Origin: Konateibacter massiliensis
GTDB taxonomy: Bacteria > Bacillota > Clostridia > Lachnospirales > Lachnospiraceae
Direction: 5' to 3'
Length of the DNA stretch: 64,000 nt
NCBI RefSeq assembly: GCF_900184995.1
Contig: NZ_LT860099.1
Span: 124,001 to 188,000 of the forward strand
Under the pieces are notes generated by a model. The model saw only the letters and a list, made by a program, of their open reading frames with translations. It was not told the DNA's origin and made no database searches. Positions within the stretch are counted from its first letter, which is position 1. Each line of letters opens with the position of its first letter. This document shows positions 33,163-41,172 of the stretch, one piece after another. The position numbers were made by a program, and so were the translations under genes.

Positions 33163-33510
33163 GTGAACGATATTATTAAGAACATTGAAGCAGAACAGTT
33201 AAAGAAGGAAGTACCTCAGTTTAATGTTGGTGATACAGTTAGAGTACATGCTAAGATTAAAGAAGGAACCCGTGAAAGAATTCAGGTATTCGAAGGTACT
33301 GTATTAAAGAAGCAGGGCGGAAGCTCAAGAGCTACTTTTACAGTAAGAAAGAATTCCAATGGAATCGGAGTAGAGAAGACTTGGCCATTACACTCTCCTT
33401 TCGTAGAGAAGGTTGAAGTAGTAAGAATGGGTAAAGTAAGAAGAGCAAAACTTTACTACTTAAGAGATCGTGTAGGTAAGAGAGCTAAGGTAAAAGAGTT
33501 AGTAAAATAA
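33163..33510 (+). CDS. rplS: 50S ribosomal protein L19
   Basis: This is a 115-residue full-length L19, with [29 protein letters not shown] split across its barrel and the conserved [18 protein letters not shown] and [16 protein letters not shown]. It sits at the 30S-50S interface of the ribosome. The start is GTG 33163 behind AAGGAGGT. It has its own promoter and terminator, so it is probably transcribed at a higher level than the lepB-rbgA genes that follow. Confidence 0.97.
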   Translation: MNDIIKNIEAEQLKKEVPQFNVGDTVRVHAKIKEGTRERIQVFEGTVLKKQGGSSRATFTVRKNSNGIGVEKTWPLHSPFVEKVEVVRMGKVRRAKLYYLRDRVGKRAKVKELVK

Positions 33511-33530
33511 TAACTGAAATGAGACCTGAC

Positions 33531-33565
33531 AGGGACAAGTACTTAATGTATGTTGTCCCTTTTTT
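33531..33565 (+). terminator. Terminator after rplS
   Basis: AGGGACAA (33531-33538) with TTGTCCCT (33553-33560), then a T run. The 14-base loop is long but the stem is perfect. Confidence 0.8.
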
Positions 33566-33617
33566 CTAAGAAACTTGAAGGGAATGGCAACGTTTGATGA
33601 ACTAAGGATGATGTGAG

Positions 33618-34190
33618 ATGGGTGAACTTAACTTTTATAAGAAAAAAAAGAAAATTAGTGCTTCACTTTTACGAGAGATTTTTATCTGGATATTTGATAT
33701 TGCAGTTGTGCTTATTATAGCATTTGCATTGGTTCATTTTATCGGGGAAAAAACCAGTATTATTGGGGAATCGATGTCTCCGACTCTGGAAAATGATGAT
33801 GTTGTTATTATCAACAAATTTATATATGAGGTCAGCACACCAAACCGGAATGATATTGTAGTGTTTAAACCATACGGCAATGAGAAGCTTCATTATTATA
33901 TTAAGCGGGTGATCGGATTGCCGGGGGAAACTGTGCAGATTATCGATGGTAAAATATATATAGACGGTGAAATTTTGGAGGAAAGTATTGCTGTAGAGGA
34001 TATGGATAACGCAGGCTTGGCAGCAAATCCTATCACTCTTGGAGCGGATGAATATTTTGTGCTGGGGGATAACCGAAATAACAGTGAAGACAGTAGATTT
34101 GCCGAGACAGGCAATGTAAATATAGATGATATAGCGGGAAAAGCGTGGTTTCGAATTGCGCCGAAAAATAAAATCGGATTTATTGAATAG
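33618..34190 (+). CDS. lepB: Type I signal peptidase
   Basis: The 190-residue product has one N-terminal membrane helix (about 21-43). The catalytic serine is Ser52 in GESMSPTL and the lysine general base is Lys96 in YYIKRVIGLPGE. Box E appears as YFVLGDNRNNSEDSR. It cleaves signal peptides from exported proteins on the outer face of the membrane, and it is of the compact Gram-positive SipS type. A second signal peptidase gene follows one gene later. The start ATG 33618 has GATGTGAG upstream, a weak site. Confidence 0.93.
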   Translation: MGELNFYKKKKKISASLLREIFIWIFDIAVVLIIAFALVHFIGEKTSIIGESMSPTLENDDVVIINKFIYEVSTPNRNDIVVFKPYGNEKLHYYIKRVIGLPGETVQIIDGKIYIDGEILEESIAVEDMDNAGLAANPITLGADEYFVLGDNRNNSEDSRFAETGNVNIDDIAGKAWFRIAPKNKIGFIE

Positions 34191-34234
34191 ACCGCATATC
34201 AAATGTGCGAACAGCACAAATGGAGGAAATAAAG

Positions 34235-35080
34235 ATGCATTTTCAGTGGTACCCGGGACATATGACGAAGGCAAAGCGAATGATGCAGGAAGATATCAAG
34301 CTTATCGATTTAGTGATTGAGCTTGTTGATGCAAGAATTCCGCTAAGCAGCCGTAATCCCGATATAGATGAATTAGGTAAGAATAAGGCAAGGCTTATTT
34401 TGTTAAATAAGTCTGATTTGTCAAGCGATAAAGGAAACGATGAATGGAAGAAATACTTTGAGGCAAAAGGTTTTTTTGTTGTCAAGGTGAATTCCAGGAA
34501 CGGAAACGGAATCAAAAATGTAAACAGCGTGATTCAGGAGGCTTGTAAGGAAAAGATTGAGAGAGACCGAAAAAGAGGAATTTTAAACCGTCCGGTAAGA
34601 GCGATGGTAGTGGGAATCCCGAACGTAGGAAAATCTACCTTTATCAATACCTTTGCGGGCAAAGCATGTACGAAGACAGGCAACAGGCCAGGTGTGACAA
34701 AGGGAAAGCAATGGATACGTCTGAACAAAAACGTGGAGCTTTTGGACACCCCGGGTATTTTGTGGCCTAAATTTGAGGACCAGACGGTAGGGCTTAGACT
34801 TGCCCTGATCGGTTCAATCAAGGATGAAATCTTAAATGTGGAAGAGCTGGCGATAGAGCTGATTAAATTTTTAAAGGTTAGATATCAGGGATTGTTGGAG
34901 GAGCGATATAGCATTGCCGAGGTTGAGAATGAGGTGGAAGCACTTCAAAATATTGCAGAAAACCGGCAATGTAAGGTCAGAGGTAACGAGCTTGACCTTG
35001 TGAAGGCTTCCAACTTATTAATTGACGATTTCAGAAGTGGAAGACTCGGGCGAATTACACTTGAATTTCCGGAAGAATAG
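34235..35080 (+). CDS. rbgA: Ribosome biogenesis GTPase YlqF/RbgA
   Basis: The 281-residue product is a circularly permuted GTPase: G4 (LLNKSDL) precedes G1 (GIPNVGKSTFIN) and G3 (DTPG). It starts HFQWYPGHMTKAK, the RbgA hallmark, and its C-terminal domain binds 50S precursors late in assembly. ATG 34235 is selected because GGAGG lies at 34222-34226; upstream in-frame codons at 34205 and 34220 fit poorly. The place after rplS and before rnhB is conserved in Firmicutes. Confidence 0.95.
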   Translation: MHFQWYPGHMTKAKRMMQEDIKLIDLVIELVDARIPLSSRNPDIDELGKNKARLILLNKSDLSSDKGNDEWKKYFEAKGFFVVKVNSRNGNGIKNVNSVIQEACKEKIERDRKRGILNRPVRAMVVGIPNVGKSTFINTFAGKACTKTGNRPGVTKGKQWIRLNKNVELLDTPGILWPKFEDQTVGLRLALIGSIKDEILNVEELAIELIKFLKVRYQGLLEERYSIAEVENEVEALQNIAENRQCKVRGNELDLVKASNLLIDDFRSGRLGRITLEFPEE

Positions 35081-35138
35081 TACTATGATGTTTAAGGGGG
35101 AAGATACGAGGACAGACAGAAAGGGACAGGTCAGTTAG

Positions 35139-35708
35139 ATGAAAAATAAGCGAGACAAGGGTGAATCAGAGAATAAAAGTGTGGCAAGGGAGTTGCTGGA
35201 GCTAATCATGTATATGGTGATTGTACTGGCAATGGCAGGATTGATTGTCACCTTTGTTGGGCAGCGGACGATGGTAAGCGGCTCATCAATGGAAAACACG
35301 TTGAGTGATAAAGATAATTTAATCGTAGATAAGATAACCTATCGTTTTTCAGATCCGAAAAGATTTGACATTATTGTATTTCCGTATCAATATGAGGACG
35401 ATACTTTTTACATAAAGAGAATCATCGGAATGCCGGGAGAGACTGTTCAGATTATTGATGGAGATATTCTTATCAATGGTGAGGTGTTGGAGGAATCCTA
35501 CGGACGTGAGGTCATACAGTCGGCGGGTAGAGCAAGTGAGGCGATTACGCTGGGTGATGACGAATATTTTGTCATGGGAGACAACAGAAATGCCAGCGCG
35601 GACAGCAGAGAGCCTGACGTAGGCAATATTCACAGGTCAGATATTATCGGCAGAGCATGGGTAAGAATATGGCCGCTTGATAAATTTGGTGTTTTAAAGC
35701 ATCAGTAG
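35139..35708 (+). CDS. lepB: Type I signal peptidase (second copy)
   Basis: This 189-residue paralogue of the gene at 33618 has one N-terminal membrane helix. The catalytic Ser50 is in SGSSMENTL, Lys93 in FYIKRIIGMPGE, and YFVMGDNRNASADSR is conserved. All residues needed for activity are present. The two copies differ clearly in sequence, so this is not a recent duplication. They may differ in substrate preference. It is followed almost directly by rnhB. Confidence 0.92.
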   Translation: MKNKRDKGESENKSVARELLELIMYMVIVLAMAGLIVTFVGQRTMVSGSSMENTLSDKDNLIVDKITYRFSDPKRFDIIVFPYQYEDDTFYIKRIIGMPGETVQIIDGDILINGEVLEESYGREVIQSAGRASEAITLGDDEYFVMGDNRNASADSREPDVGNIHRSDIIGRAWVRIWPLDKFGVLKHQ

Positions 35709-35718
35709 GAGAATGGCA

Positions 35719-36477
35719 ATGGAAAAGAAGATAAATCAAATAAAAGAAGAATTGCAGGCAGCAGATATTAATATGCTGCCTGTATTAATAAGAAAATATG
35801 AGACTGATGAGCGAAGCGGTGTCGTCCAATTATTAAAAAAGTATCAAAACATTCTTGATAAGATCGAAGCAGAAAAAGCAAGAATTGAGACAATGAAACA
35901 ATATGAAAAAAAGTATGGAGAATACAAGGCTATCTGTGGTATTGATGAGGTGGGAAGAGGTCCTTTGGCGGGGCCTGTCGTGGCATCCGCTGTTATTTTA
36001 CCGAAGGATTGTGATATTTTGTACCTAAACGATTCGAAAAAGCTGAATGAAAAGAAGAGGGAAGCACTCTACGATGAGATTATGGAGAAGGCGGTAGCGG
36101 TCGGAGTCGGAATGGTCGGACCGCAGGTGATTGATGATATCAATATATTGCAGGCGACCTACGAAGCGATGCGGATTGCGGTTAAGAATTTGAAGGTTTC
36201 ACCCGATATATTATTAAATGATGCGGTCACAATACCTGGTCTTTCCATGAAGCAGGTGCCGATTATAAAGGGTGACGCGAAAAGTGTCTCCATCGCGGCA
36301 GCAAGCATTATCGCGAAAGTGACGCGAGATCGTCTGATGAAGGAATACGATGAGATTATGCCGGAATATTCCTTTGGGGAAAACAAGGGTTATGGGACAG
36401 CCACACATATAGAGGCATTAAAGAAATACGGAGCATCTCCGATACATAGGGGCACATTTATTAAGAATTTTATCTAG
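35719..36477 (+). CDS. rnhB: Ribonuclease HII
   Basis: The 252-residue enzyme cuts RNA in RNA-DNA hybrids and at single ribonucleotides in DNA. The signature GIDEVGRGPLAGPVVASAVIL carries two of the catalytic acids, followed by LNDSKKLNEKKRE and LLNDAVTIPG-like strands. An N-terminal helical extension of about 65 residues precedes the catalytic domain, as in Bacillus RnhB. ATG 35719 has AGGAG 7 bases upstream; ATG 35713 would be too close to it. Confidence 0.94.
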   Translation: MEKKINQIKEELQAADINMLPVLIRKYETDERSGVVQLLKKYQNILDKIEAEKARIETMKQYEKKYGEYKAICGIDEVGRGPLAGPVVASAVILPKDCDILYLNDSKKLNEKKREALYDEIMEKAVAVGVGMVGPQVIDDINILQATYEAMRIAVKNLKVSPDILLNDAVTIPGLSMKQVPIIKGDAKSVSIAAASIIAKVTRDRLMKEYDEIMPEYSFGENKGYGTATHIEALKKYGASPIHRGTFIKNFI

Positions 36478-36489
36478 GGAGTTGAGCTT

Positions 36490-38514
36490 ATGGAAATTGG
36501 TTATTCAAACATATCTTCTAATAATAAATCAGCGGGCATGGCACAAAGCTTGGACGCTCAAAATGCAAGAGCTTCCACACAGTCAGACCTGTCGGGCTTT
36601 GCCGCGGGCAAGGTATTTCGAGGCGAAATATTGGAGGTAAAAGGATCGCAGGTTTCCATAGGTTTAGAGAACGGACAGGTACTAAATGCAAGGCTGGAAT
36701 CAGGAATCAACTTGACGGTAGGGCAAAAAGTTGATTTTGAGGTGGAGGCAAACAGCGGCTCTCGCATTGAGATAAGACCTGTCGCGGACACACAAAATCC
36801 CAATCCGGTATTGCAAAAGGCATTGCAGGCGGCAAATCTGCCCATTACAGATAAAAATTTAAGTCTGGTCAACGCAATGCTGAAGGAAGGCTTATCCATC
36901 GACAAAAAATCAATTACAGATATGATGAAGCAGATCAATATGCATCCGGAAACGGATACGGATGTTATCGTAAAAATGAATAAGCTTGGCATTGAAGTGA
37001 CGAAGGAAAATATCCAGCAATTTGAAAATTATAAGAATTATGAGCATAGAATAGTAAAAGAGGTCGGCAATGTGGCGAACAGCCTGGCAGAGCTGTTAAA
37101 AGAGGTCCAAGGCGAGAACAAGTCACTTGCCATACAGTTGAATAATAGATTGATTGAGATATTAGGCAGTCAGCCAAACAATGTCGAAAGTCAAAAGGCG
37201 GACCAAGGTTATGCGCTTGATGGCAGGGCTGTGGCAGAAGCGGCAAAGACAGGAACTATGCCAGGCAATATACCGAATATAGAAGCCGGAGTAGGCGGCG
37301 CCAGTGTAGAAAACAAAAGCGGATTGATGGCTGGTGCAAGCGGTATGGCAGAGGCAGCAGGTGTAAATGTAAAAGTGGATGCAGGTGCAAGCAGTGCGTC
37401 TAATATGAGTGCTGCGACAGGTATAAATGGCGAAACAAACGTATCAGCGGCGGGGATAAGCGGCAGTTCGAATGCAGAGGCGGCTGGCATAACAATGCCA
37501 AATGAAACAGCAGCAGGAATAACCGGTATAATAAATTCAAATGAAACAGCAGCGGTCATAAACGGAAGTGCAAATCCAAATGAAATGGCGGCAGGTACAG
37601 CAGCAACTTCAAATTCCACTGAGGCGTTAAATACAGCAAGCCAAAATGCAGAGGCAGCAAAGGCAGGGCAACTTCCTGAAAATTTGCAGACGGGGCAGGA
37701 AAAACTTCTCCAAGCCACCTTAAACGGAAGAGAATTAGCATCTCTTGCTGAAAATCTAAAGGAGCTAGGCGCTAAGGAAACTTTACTCATTCAAGTAAAG
37801 GATGGAACCATCACAAGCCGGGAATTGCTAAATCAGGTTAAGCTTCTGCTGGAAAACGGCAACCATTCGGAGAAGGCGGATGTTCTGTTTAACAGCAAGG
37901 AATATATGGAGGTTTTAAAGCAGTCAATCAAGGAACAATGGCTTGTAAAACCAGAGAATTTAAATGAGCCTGACAAAATGTCTAAGCTGTACAAGGGCAT
38001 GGAGGAACAGACCAGACAGCTTTCAACCCTCCTTGAAACAATCGGAAAAGAAAATAGCAGCTTGATGCGAGACGTGTCAAATATGAGAAGTAACTTAAAC
38101 TTTATGGAGCAGGTGAACCAGAACTTTACCTATCTTCAGATACCGGTCAAATTTTCGAATGAGGAGGCTCACAGTGACCTCTATGTTTATACGAACAAGA
38201 AAAGTTTAAAGGAACACGACGGAAATCTAAGTGTGCTGCTTCATCTTGATATGGAGGTTCTGGGAATGACTGATATATATTTAACAATGTCAGGAAATCA
38301 GGTCAATGCCAAATTTTCGCTGAAAAACAAGGAATCGATTGAGCTTGTCGATAACAACTTAGAAAGCTTGATTGAACAACTCAGAGAAAAAGGCTATCAG
38401 GCAACGGCAACCGCAGAGGCAATGGAAAAAGAGCCGGATTTTGTGGATGATTTTTTAGAGAAGGATAAGACGATTACCTCTTTGAAACGTTATGCATTTG
38501 ATGTGAGAACATAG
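36490..38514 (+). CDS. FliK/YlqG-like hook-length-control-type protein
   Basis: The 674-residue product has three parts. Residues 1-230 form a structured N-terminal region starting with a small beta domain (KVFRGEILEVKGSQVSIGLENG). Residues about 250-400 are a low-complexity Ala/Gly/Asn/Glu-rich stretch with repeats of NETAAGI and AEAAG type. The C-terminal domain (IPVKFSNEEAHSDLYVY...LLHLDMEVLGMTDIYLTMSGNQVNAKFSL) resembles the FliK substrate-switch domain. In Bacillus, ylqG lies in the same place after rnhB. No flagellar gene cluster is here. The function in this setting is unknown. Confidence 0.7.
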   Translation: MEIGYSNISSNNKSAGMAQSLDAQNARASTQSDLSGFAAGKVFRGEILEVKGSQVSIGLENGQVLNARLESGINLTVGQKVDFEVEANSGSRIEIRPVADTQNPNPVLQKALQAANLPITDKNLSLVNAMLKEGLSIDKKSITDMMKQINMHPETDTDVIVKMNKLGIEVTKENIQQFENYKNYEHRIVKEVGNVANSLAELLKEVQGENKSLAIQLNNRLIEILGSQPNNVESQKADQGYALDGRAVAEAAKTGTMPGNIPNIEAGVGGASVENKSGLMAGASGMAEAAGVNVKVDAGASSASNMSAATGINGETNVSAAGISGSSNAEAAGITMPNETAAGITGIINSNETAAVINGSANPNEMAAGTAATSNSTEALNTASQNAEAAKAGQLPENLQTGQEKLLQATLNGRELASLAENLKELGAKETLLIQVKDGTITSRELLNQVKLLLENGNHSEKADVLFNSKEYMEVLKQSIKEQWLVKPENLNEPDKMSKLYKGMEEQTRQLSTLLETIGKENSSLMRDVSNMRSNLNFMEQVNQNFTYLQIPVKFSNEEAHSDLYVYTNKKSLKEHDGNLSVLLHLDMEVLGMTDIYLTMSGNQVNAKFSLKNKESIELVDNNLESLIEQLREKGYQATATAEAMEKEPDFVDDFLEKDKTITSLKRYAFDVRT

Positions 38515-38524
38515 AGGAGGCAAA

Positions 38525-38845
38525 ATGAGGCAGGAGAACGATAAGAATAAAAATCCAAAACCGGATATGGATAAAATTGCCGTGGCACTTCAATATAATA
38601 CGGAGGAAAACGCTCCGAGAGTAGTGGCAACAGGAAAAGGATATCTGGCAGATAAAATAATCGAGACGGCAGGTGAGTCAGATGTGCCGATTCACGAGGA
38701 CGCCAAGCTGTCCAAATCTCTCTCAACACTCACAATCGGCGATATGATACCGCCGGAGCTCTATGAGGTGGTTGCGGAGGTTCTCGTGTTTGTTGACCGC
38801 ATGGACAATCTAAAACGCAAGCTGGATTATGACAAGAAAGTGTGA
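38525..38845 (+). CDS. FlhB C-terminal-domain homologue (YlqH-like)
   Basis: The 106-residue product matches the cytoplasmic C-terminal part of the flagellar export switch FlhB: IAVALQYNTEENAPRVVATGKGYLADKI, VPIHEDAKLSKSL, then IPPELYEVVAEVLVFV. The membrane domain is absent. The NPTH self-cleavage site that would precede IAVAL is replaced by PDMD, so it resembles the part left after cleavage. It follows the FliK-like gene by 10 bases with GGAGG. The pairing repeats the FliK-FlhB partnership outside a flagellar operon. Confidence 0.8.
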   Translation: MRQENDKNKNPKPDMDKIAVALQYNTEENAPRVVATGKGYLADKIIETAGESDVPIHEDAKLSKSLSTLTIGDMIPPELYEVVAEVLVFVDRMDNLKRKLDYDKKV

Positions 38846-38873
38846 GCATCGTATAAAAAATGAGGTAACATGG

Positions 38874-39227
38874 GTGAATAAGAGAAGCATAGGGGAAGAT
38901 TATGAAAAGATTGCTGCGTTATATTTAAAGACAGAGGGTTATGAGATTTTGGAGCAGAATTTTCGATGCAGGCGGGGGGAAATTGATATCATCGCCAAAA
39001 AAGACGGATATCTTCGGTTTGTTGAGGTGAAGTACCGAAGCGACGAGCGGTTAGGCATGCCGGAGGAAGCGGTGAATTATAAAAAACAGCATCAGATTAG
39101 CCAGACTGCGTCTTATTATCTGGTAAGAAGAGGCTATTCGCAGGAAACGGCCTGCTGCTTTGATGTGGTTTCAATTTTGGGAAATGAGATAAGACTTTTT
39201 AAAAATGCATTTGAATATTGCGGCTAA
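38874..39227 (+). CDS. YraN/UPF0102 family endonuclease-like protein
   Basis: The 117-residue product has the UPF0102 Holliday-junction-resolvase-like nuclease core: IGEDYEKIAALYLKTEGYEILEQNFRCRRGEIDIIAKKDGYLRFVEVKYR read in pieces, with the E-ID-EVK catalytic pattern. It probably cuts branched DNA, but the family is little studied. GTG 38874 is preferred because GAGGT lies 7 bases upstream; a longer frame opening at 38829 overlaps the preceding gene. It follows the ylqH-like gene as in other Firmicutes. Confidence 0.88.
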   Translation: MNKRSIGEDYEKIAALYLKTEGYEILEQNFRCRRGEIDIIAKKDGYLRFVEVKYRSDERLGMPEEAVNYKKQHQISQTASYYLVRRGYSQETACCFDVVSILGNEIRLFKNAFEYCG

Positions 39228-39239
39228 AGGAAGTATGAA

Positions 39240-40097
39240 ATGAATCATATAAATTTAATCAGAAAAAATGACAGAGAAGATATGGTACTTGCTCTGAAAA
39301 ACGAAGTACCATATTTATTTTTCAAAAATATAGATGAGACAAATCAGGTTATACATGGTTTTTCAACGAAGCTGGGCGGCGTCAGCAAGGAGCATTTGAG
39401 CTCAATGAACCTAAGCTACACAAGAGGGGACGACGAGGAAAATGTGAATGAGAATTACAGACGTATCACAAAGGCGATGGGAGTCGAGTATGAGAGTCTT
39501 GTACTTTCTCAGCAGACGCATACCACAAACGTCCGCACTGTCACAAGGGCTGACAGAGGAAAAGGCATTGTGAGAGAGAGGGATTATGAGGATGTTGACG
39601 GGCTTATCACGAATGAAGCGGGTGTCACACTTGTGACATTTTATGCAGACTGTGTACCGCTTTATTTTGTAGACCCTGTCCACCATGCCATAGGCTTAAG
39701 TCATTCCGGCTGGAGAGGGACCGTCAATAAGATGGGAAAAAAGACGGTGGAGAGAATGCAGGAGGAGTACGGCTCCAATCCAAAGGATATGATAGCGGCA
39801 ATCGGACCGTCTATCTGTATCGACTGCTATGAGGTGAGCCGTGAGGTGATTGACGAATTTGAAAAAAACTTTGGGCCTGAGATTATAGACAAAATATGTT
39901 ATCGCAAGAAAAACGGAAAATATCAGCTTGATTTGTGGGAGATAAACCGATATGTACTGATGGAGGCAGGGATTTTGGAAGAACATATTTCGGTCTCTGC
40001 TATATGTACTTGCTGCAATCAAGAAATATTTTATTCCCACAGAGCAACACAAGGAATGAGGGGGAATTTAGCGGCATTTTTGGCGCTGAAGGAATAG
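39240..40097 (+). CDS. pgeF: Peptidoglycan editing factor PgeF (YfiH family, laccase domain)
   Basis: This 285-residue protein of the YfiH/multicopper-polyphenol-oxidase fold has FSTKLGGVSKEHLSSMNLSY, SQQTHTTNV and TFYADCVPLYF. The metal ligand region HSGWRGTVNKMGKKTVERM and AIGPSICIDCYEV complete the signature. In Escherichia coli PgeF removes L-Ser wrongly built into peptidoglycan precursors. Length is usual for clostridial members. It lies 12 bases after the yraN gene, the last gene of that run. Confidence 0.88.
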   Translation: MNHINLIRKNDREDMVLALKNEVPYLFFKNIDETNQVIHGFSTKLGGVSKEHLSSMNLSYTRGDDEENVNENYRRITKAMGVEYESLVLSQQTHTTNVRTVTRADRGKGIVRERDYEDVDGLITNEAGVTLVTFYADCVPLYFVDPVHHAIGLSHSGWRGTVNKMGKKTVERMQEEYGSNPKDMIAAIGPSICIDCYEVSREVIDEFEKNFGPEIIDKICYRKKNGKYQLDLWEINRYVLMEAGILEEHISVSAICTCCNQEIFYSHRATQGMRGNLAAFLALKE

Positions 40098-40210
40098 AAA
40101 AAGCAGTTCATATGAATGCAAAAGTCAAAATGTGACATAATATGATTTTGTAATAATATCAAATTTTAATATAAATATTTTGTAAATAGGTACCAATTTT
40201 TTTTATTTTG

Positions 40211-40219
40211 TGTTATAAT
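40211..40219 (+). promoter_or_regulatory. Extended -10 promoter for rubredoxin
   Basis: TGTTATAAT, a TGn-extended consensus -10 hexamer (TATAAT 40214-40219). No clear -35 is seen in the T-rich stretch before it. The start codon is about 54 bases downstream. Confidence 0.5.
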
Positions 40220-40272
40220 GAAACATGCTAGAAGTTAAAAAGCACAGTAAATTAATGACGGAGGTGTTTGGA

Positions 40273-40428
40273 ATGAGTAAGTATGAATGTCCTTGTAGTT
40301 ATGTATACGATCCAGAGGTTGGAGATCCGGACGGCGGAATTGCTCCGGGAACAGCATGGGAAGACGTTCCAGAAGACTGGGTTTGCCCTGTTTGTGGATT
40401 ACCCAAAGACGCATTTACTGAAATCTAA
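40273..40428 (+). CDS. Rubredoxin
   Basis: This small iron protein of 51 residues passes single electrons, here probably to the superoxide reductase encoded next. The second cysteine pair is standard (VCPVCGLP), and [19 protein letters not shown] is the usual core. The first pair is unusual: it reads ECPCSYVYD, a C-x-C spacing where rubredoxins normally have C-x-x-C. ATG 40273 has GGAGGTG upstream; an earlier frame start at 40225 lacks a site. It is monocistronic or joined with the superoxide reductase gene, with two hairpins between them. Confidence 0.92.
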   Translation: MSKYECPCSYVYDPEVGDPDGGIAPGTAWEDVPEDWVCPVCGLPKDAFTEI

Positions 40429-40449
40429 TTGCATAGCAGTAAAGAGTAA

Positions 40450-40479
40450 ACAAGTGAAGCTGCTCGCAGCTTCACTTGT
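40450..40479. repeat. Short hairpin repeat, copy a (ACAAGTGAAGCTGC family)
   Basis: ACAAGTGAAGCTGC (40450-40463) and GCAGCTTCACTTGT (40466-40479) form a perfect 14-base stem with a two-base loop. A near-identical copy lies at 53990-54019 and a half copy at 57576-57589. It is probably a dispersed palindrome that can affect read-through after rubredoxin. Confidence 0.65.
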
Positions 40480-40487
40480 CATGAATA

Positions 40488-40527
40488 ATTAACCGGAATG
40501 AATTTGAAGAGATTTATTCCGGTTAAT
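40488..40527 (+). terminator. Hairpin between rubredoxin and superoxide reductase
   Basis: ATTAACCGGAAT (40488-40499) pairs perfectly with ATTCCGGTTAAT (40516-40527). No good T tract follows, so it may be a processing or stability element rather than a full terminator. Confidence 0.45.
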
Positions 40528-40550
40528 GTAAATAACAAGGAGGAATGGTA

Positions 40551-40934
40551 ATGAAGAAAGAACCAAGATTTTATGTCTGTAAGCACTGCGGTAACTTAGT
40601 TACATTTATTGATGAATCAGGAGCTCCTTTGGTCTGTTGCGGAGACAAGATGACTGAGATTGTTCCGAATACAGTAGACGCAGCTACGGAAAAGCACGTT
40701 CCTGTAATTAACGTAGATGACGACATAGTTACGGTAGAAGTTGGAAGTGTAGAGCACCCAATGACACCGGAGCATTCAATTCAGTGGATTTATCTGGAGA
40801 CAGATAAGGGATTCCAGATGAAATACTTAACTCCTGATGATAAGCCGAAGGCTGCTTTTACATTGAATGGTGAAGAGGCAGTTGCAGCATATGAGTACTG
40901 TAATCTTCACGGATTGTGGAAAAAAGAAATATAA
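40551..40934 (+). CDS. Superoxide reductase (desulfoferrodoxin, two-iron type)
   Basis: The enzyme reduces superoxide to hydrogen peroxide without releasing oxygen, a typical defence in strict anaerobes. The 127-residue product keeps every iron ligand. The desulforedoxin centre has Cys10, Cys13, Cys29 and Cys30. The catalytic centre has His49, His69, His75, Cys117 and His120, with Glu47 and Lys48 as the usual EKH triplet. ATG 40551 is used because AGGAGG is 7 bases upstream; ATG 40545 is too close. Rubredoxin encoded upstream is the likely electron donor. Confidence 0.95.
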   Translation: MKKEPRFYVCKHCGNLVTFIDESGAPLVCCGDKMTEIVPNTVDAATEKHVPVINVDDDIVTVEVGSVEHPMTPEHSIQWIYLETDKGFQMKYLTPDDKPKAAFTLNGEEAVAAYEYCNLHGLWKKEI

Positions 40935-40966
40935 AAAAACATAAGAAATAAAAGAAGATGAAGTTT

Positions 40967-41017
40967 AAATCCCGATAGGATATATAACGTAAAGTTATTT
41001 TCTTATTGGGGTTTTTT
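40967..41017 (+). terminator. Terminator after superoxide reductase
   Basis: AAATCCCGATA (40967-40977) pairs with TATTGGGGTTT (41004-41014) using G-T pairs, and a T run continues to 41017. The loop is long (26 bases). Confidence 0.65.
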
Positions 41018-41019
41018 AT

Positions 41020-41051
41020 ATCATAGGAAATTCCTACTGATTTCCTATGAT
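41020..41051. repeat. Perfect hairpin with ATCATAGGAAAT arms
   Basis: ATCATAGGAAAT (41020-41031) and ATTTCCTATGAT (41040-41051) form a perfect 12-base stem. The left arm plus the next base matches 10345-10357. It stands between a terminator and copy 2 of the larger palindromic repeat. Confidence 0.55.
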
Positions 41052-41064
41052 TAATAAATATTAT

Positions 41065-41137
41065 GCGCACCTCACGGAGTGGAAGTTGTTGCTATGCAAT
41101 CCGCTCGGGCGCAACGTGTGAACATAGCTCACACGTT
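41065..41137. repeat. Intergenic palindromic repeat, copy 2 of 3
   Basis: This 73-base copy begins GCGCACCTCACGGAGTGG and has the first stem with inner GTTGC-type loop. Its second stem is AACGTGTGA (41113-41121) with TCACACGTT (41129-41137). Relative to copy 1 the left arm gains a C and the right arm gains the matching G, which preserves pairing. It lies between two genes of the same direction. Confidence 0.75.
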
Positions 41138-41172
41138 ATTAGGATAAAGATCATAGATATCGGAGTGATTAA

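Noticed and set aside
37209-37790. Long minus-strand frame opposite the FliK-like gene
   Set aside because: It is the shadow of the Ala/Asn-rich repeat region and shows only low-complexity Ala/Pro/Phe sequence.
40140-40272. PerR-type operator before rubredoxin
   Set aside because: Only a half site (TTATAAT) that coincides with the -10 box is seen; the second half is missing.
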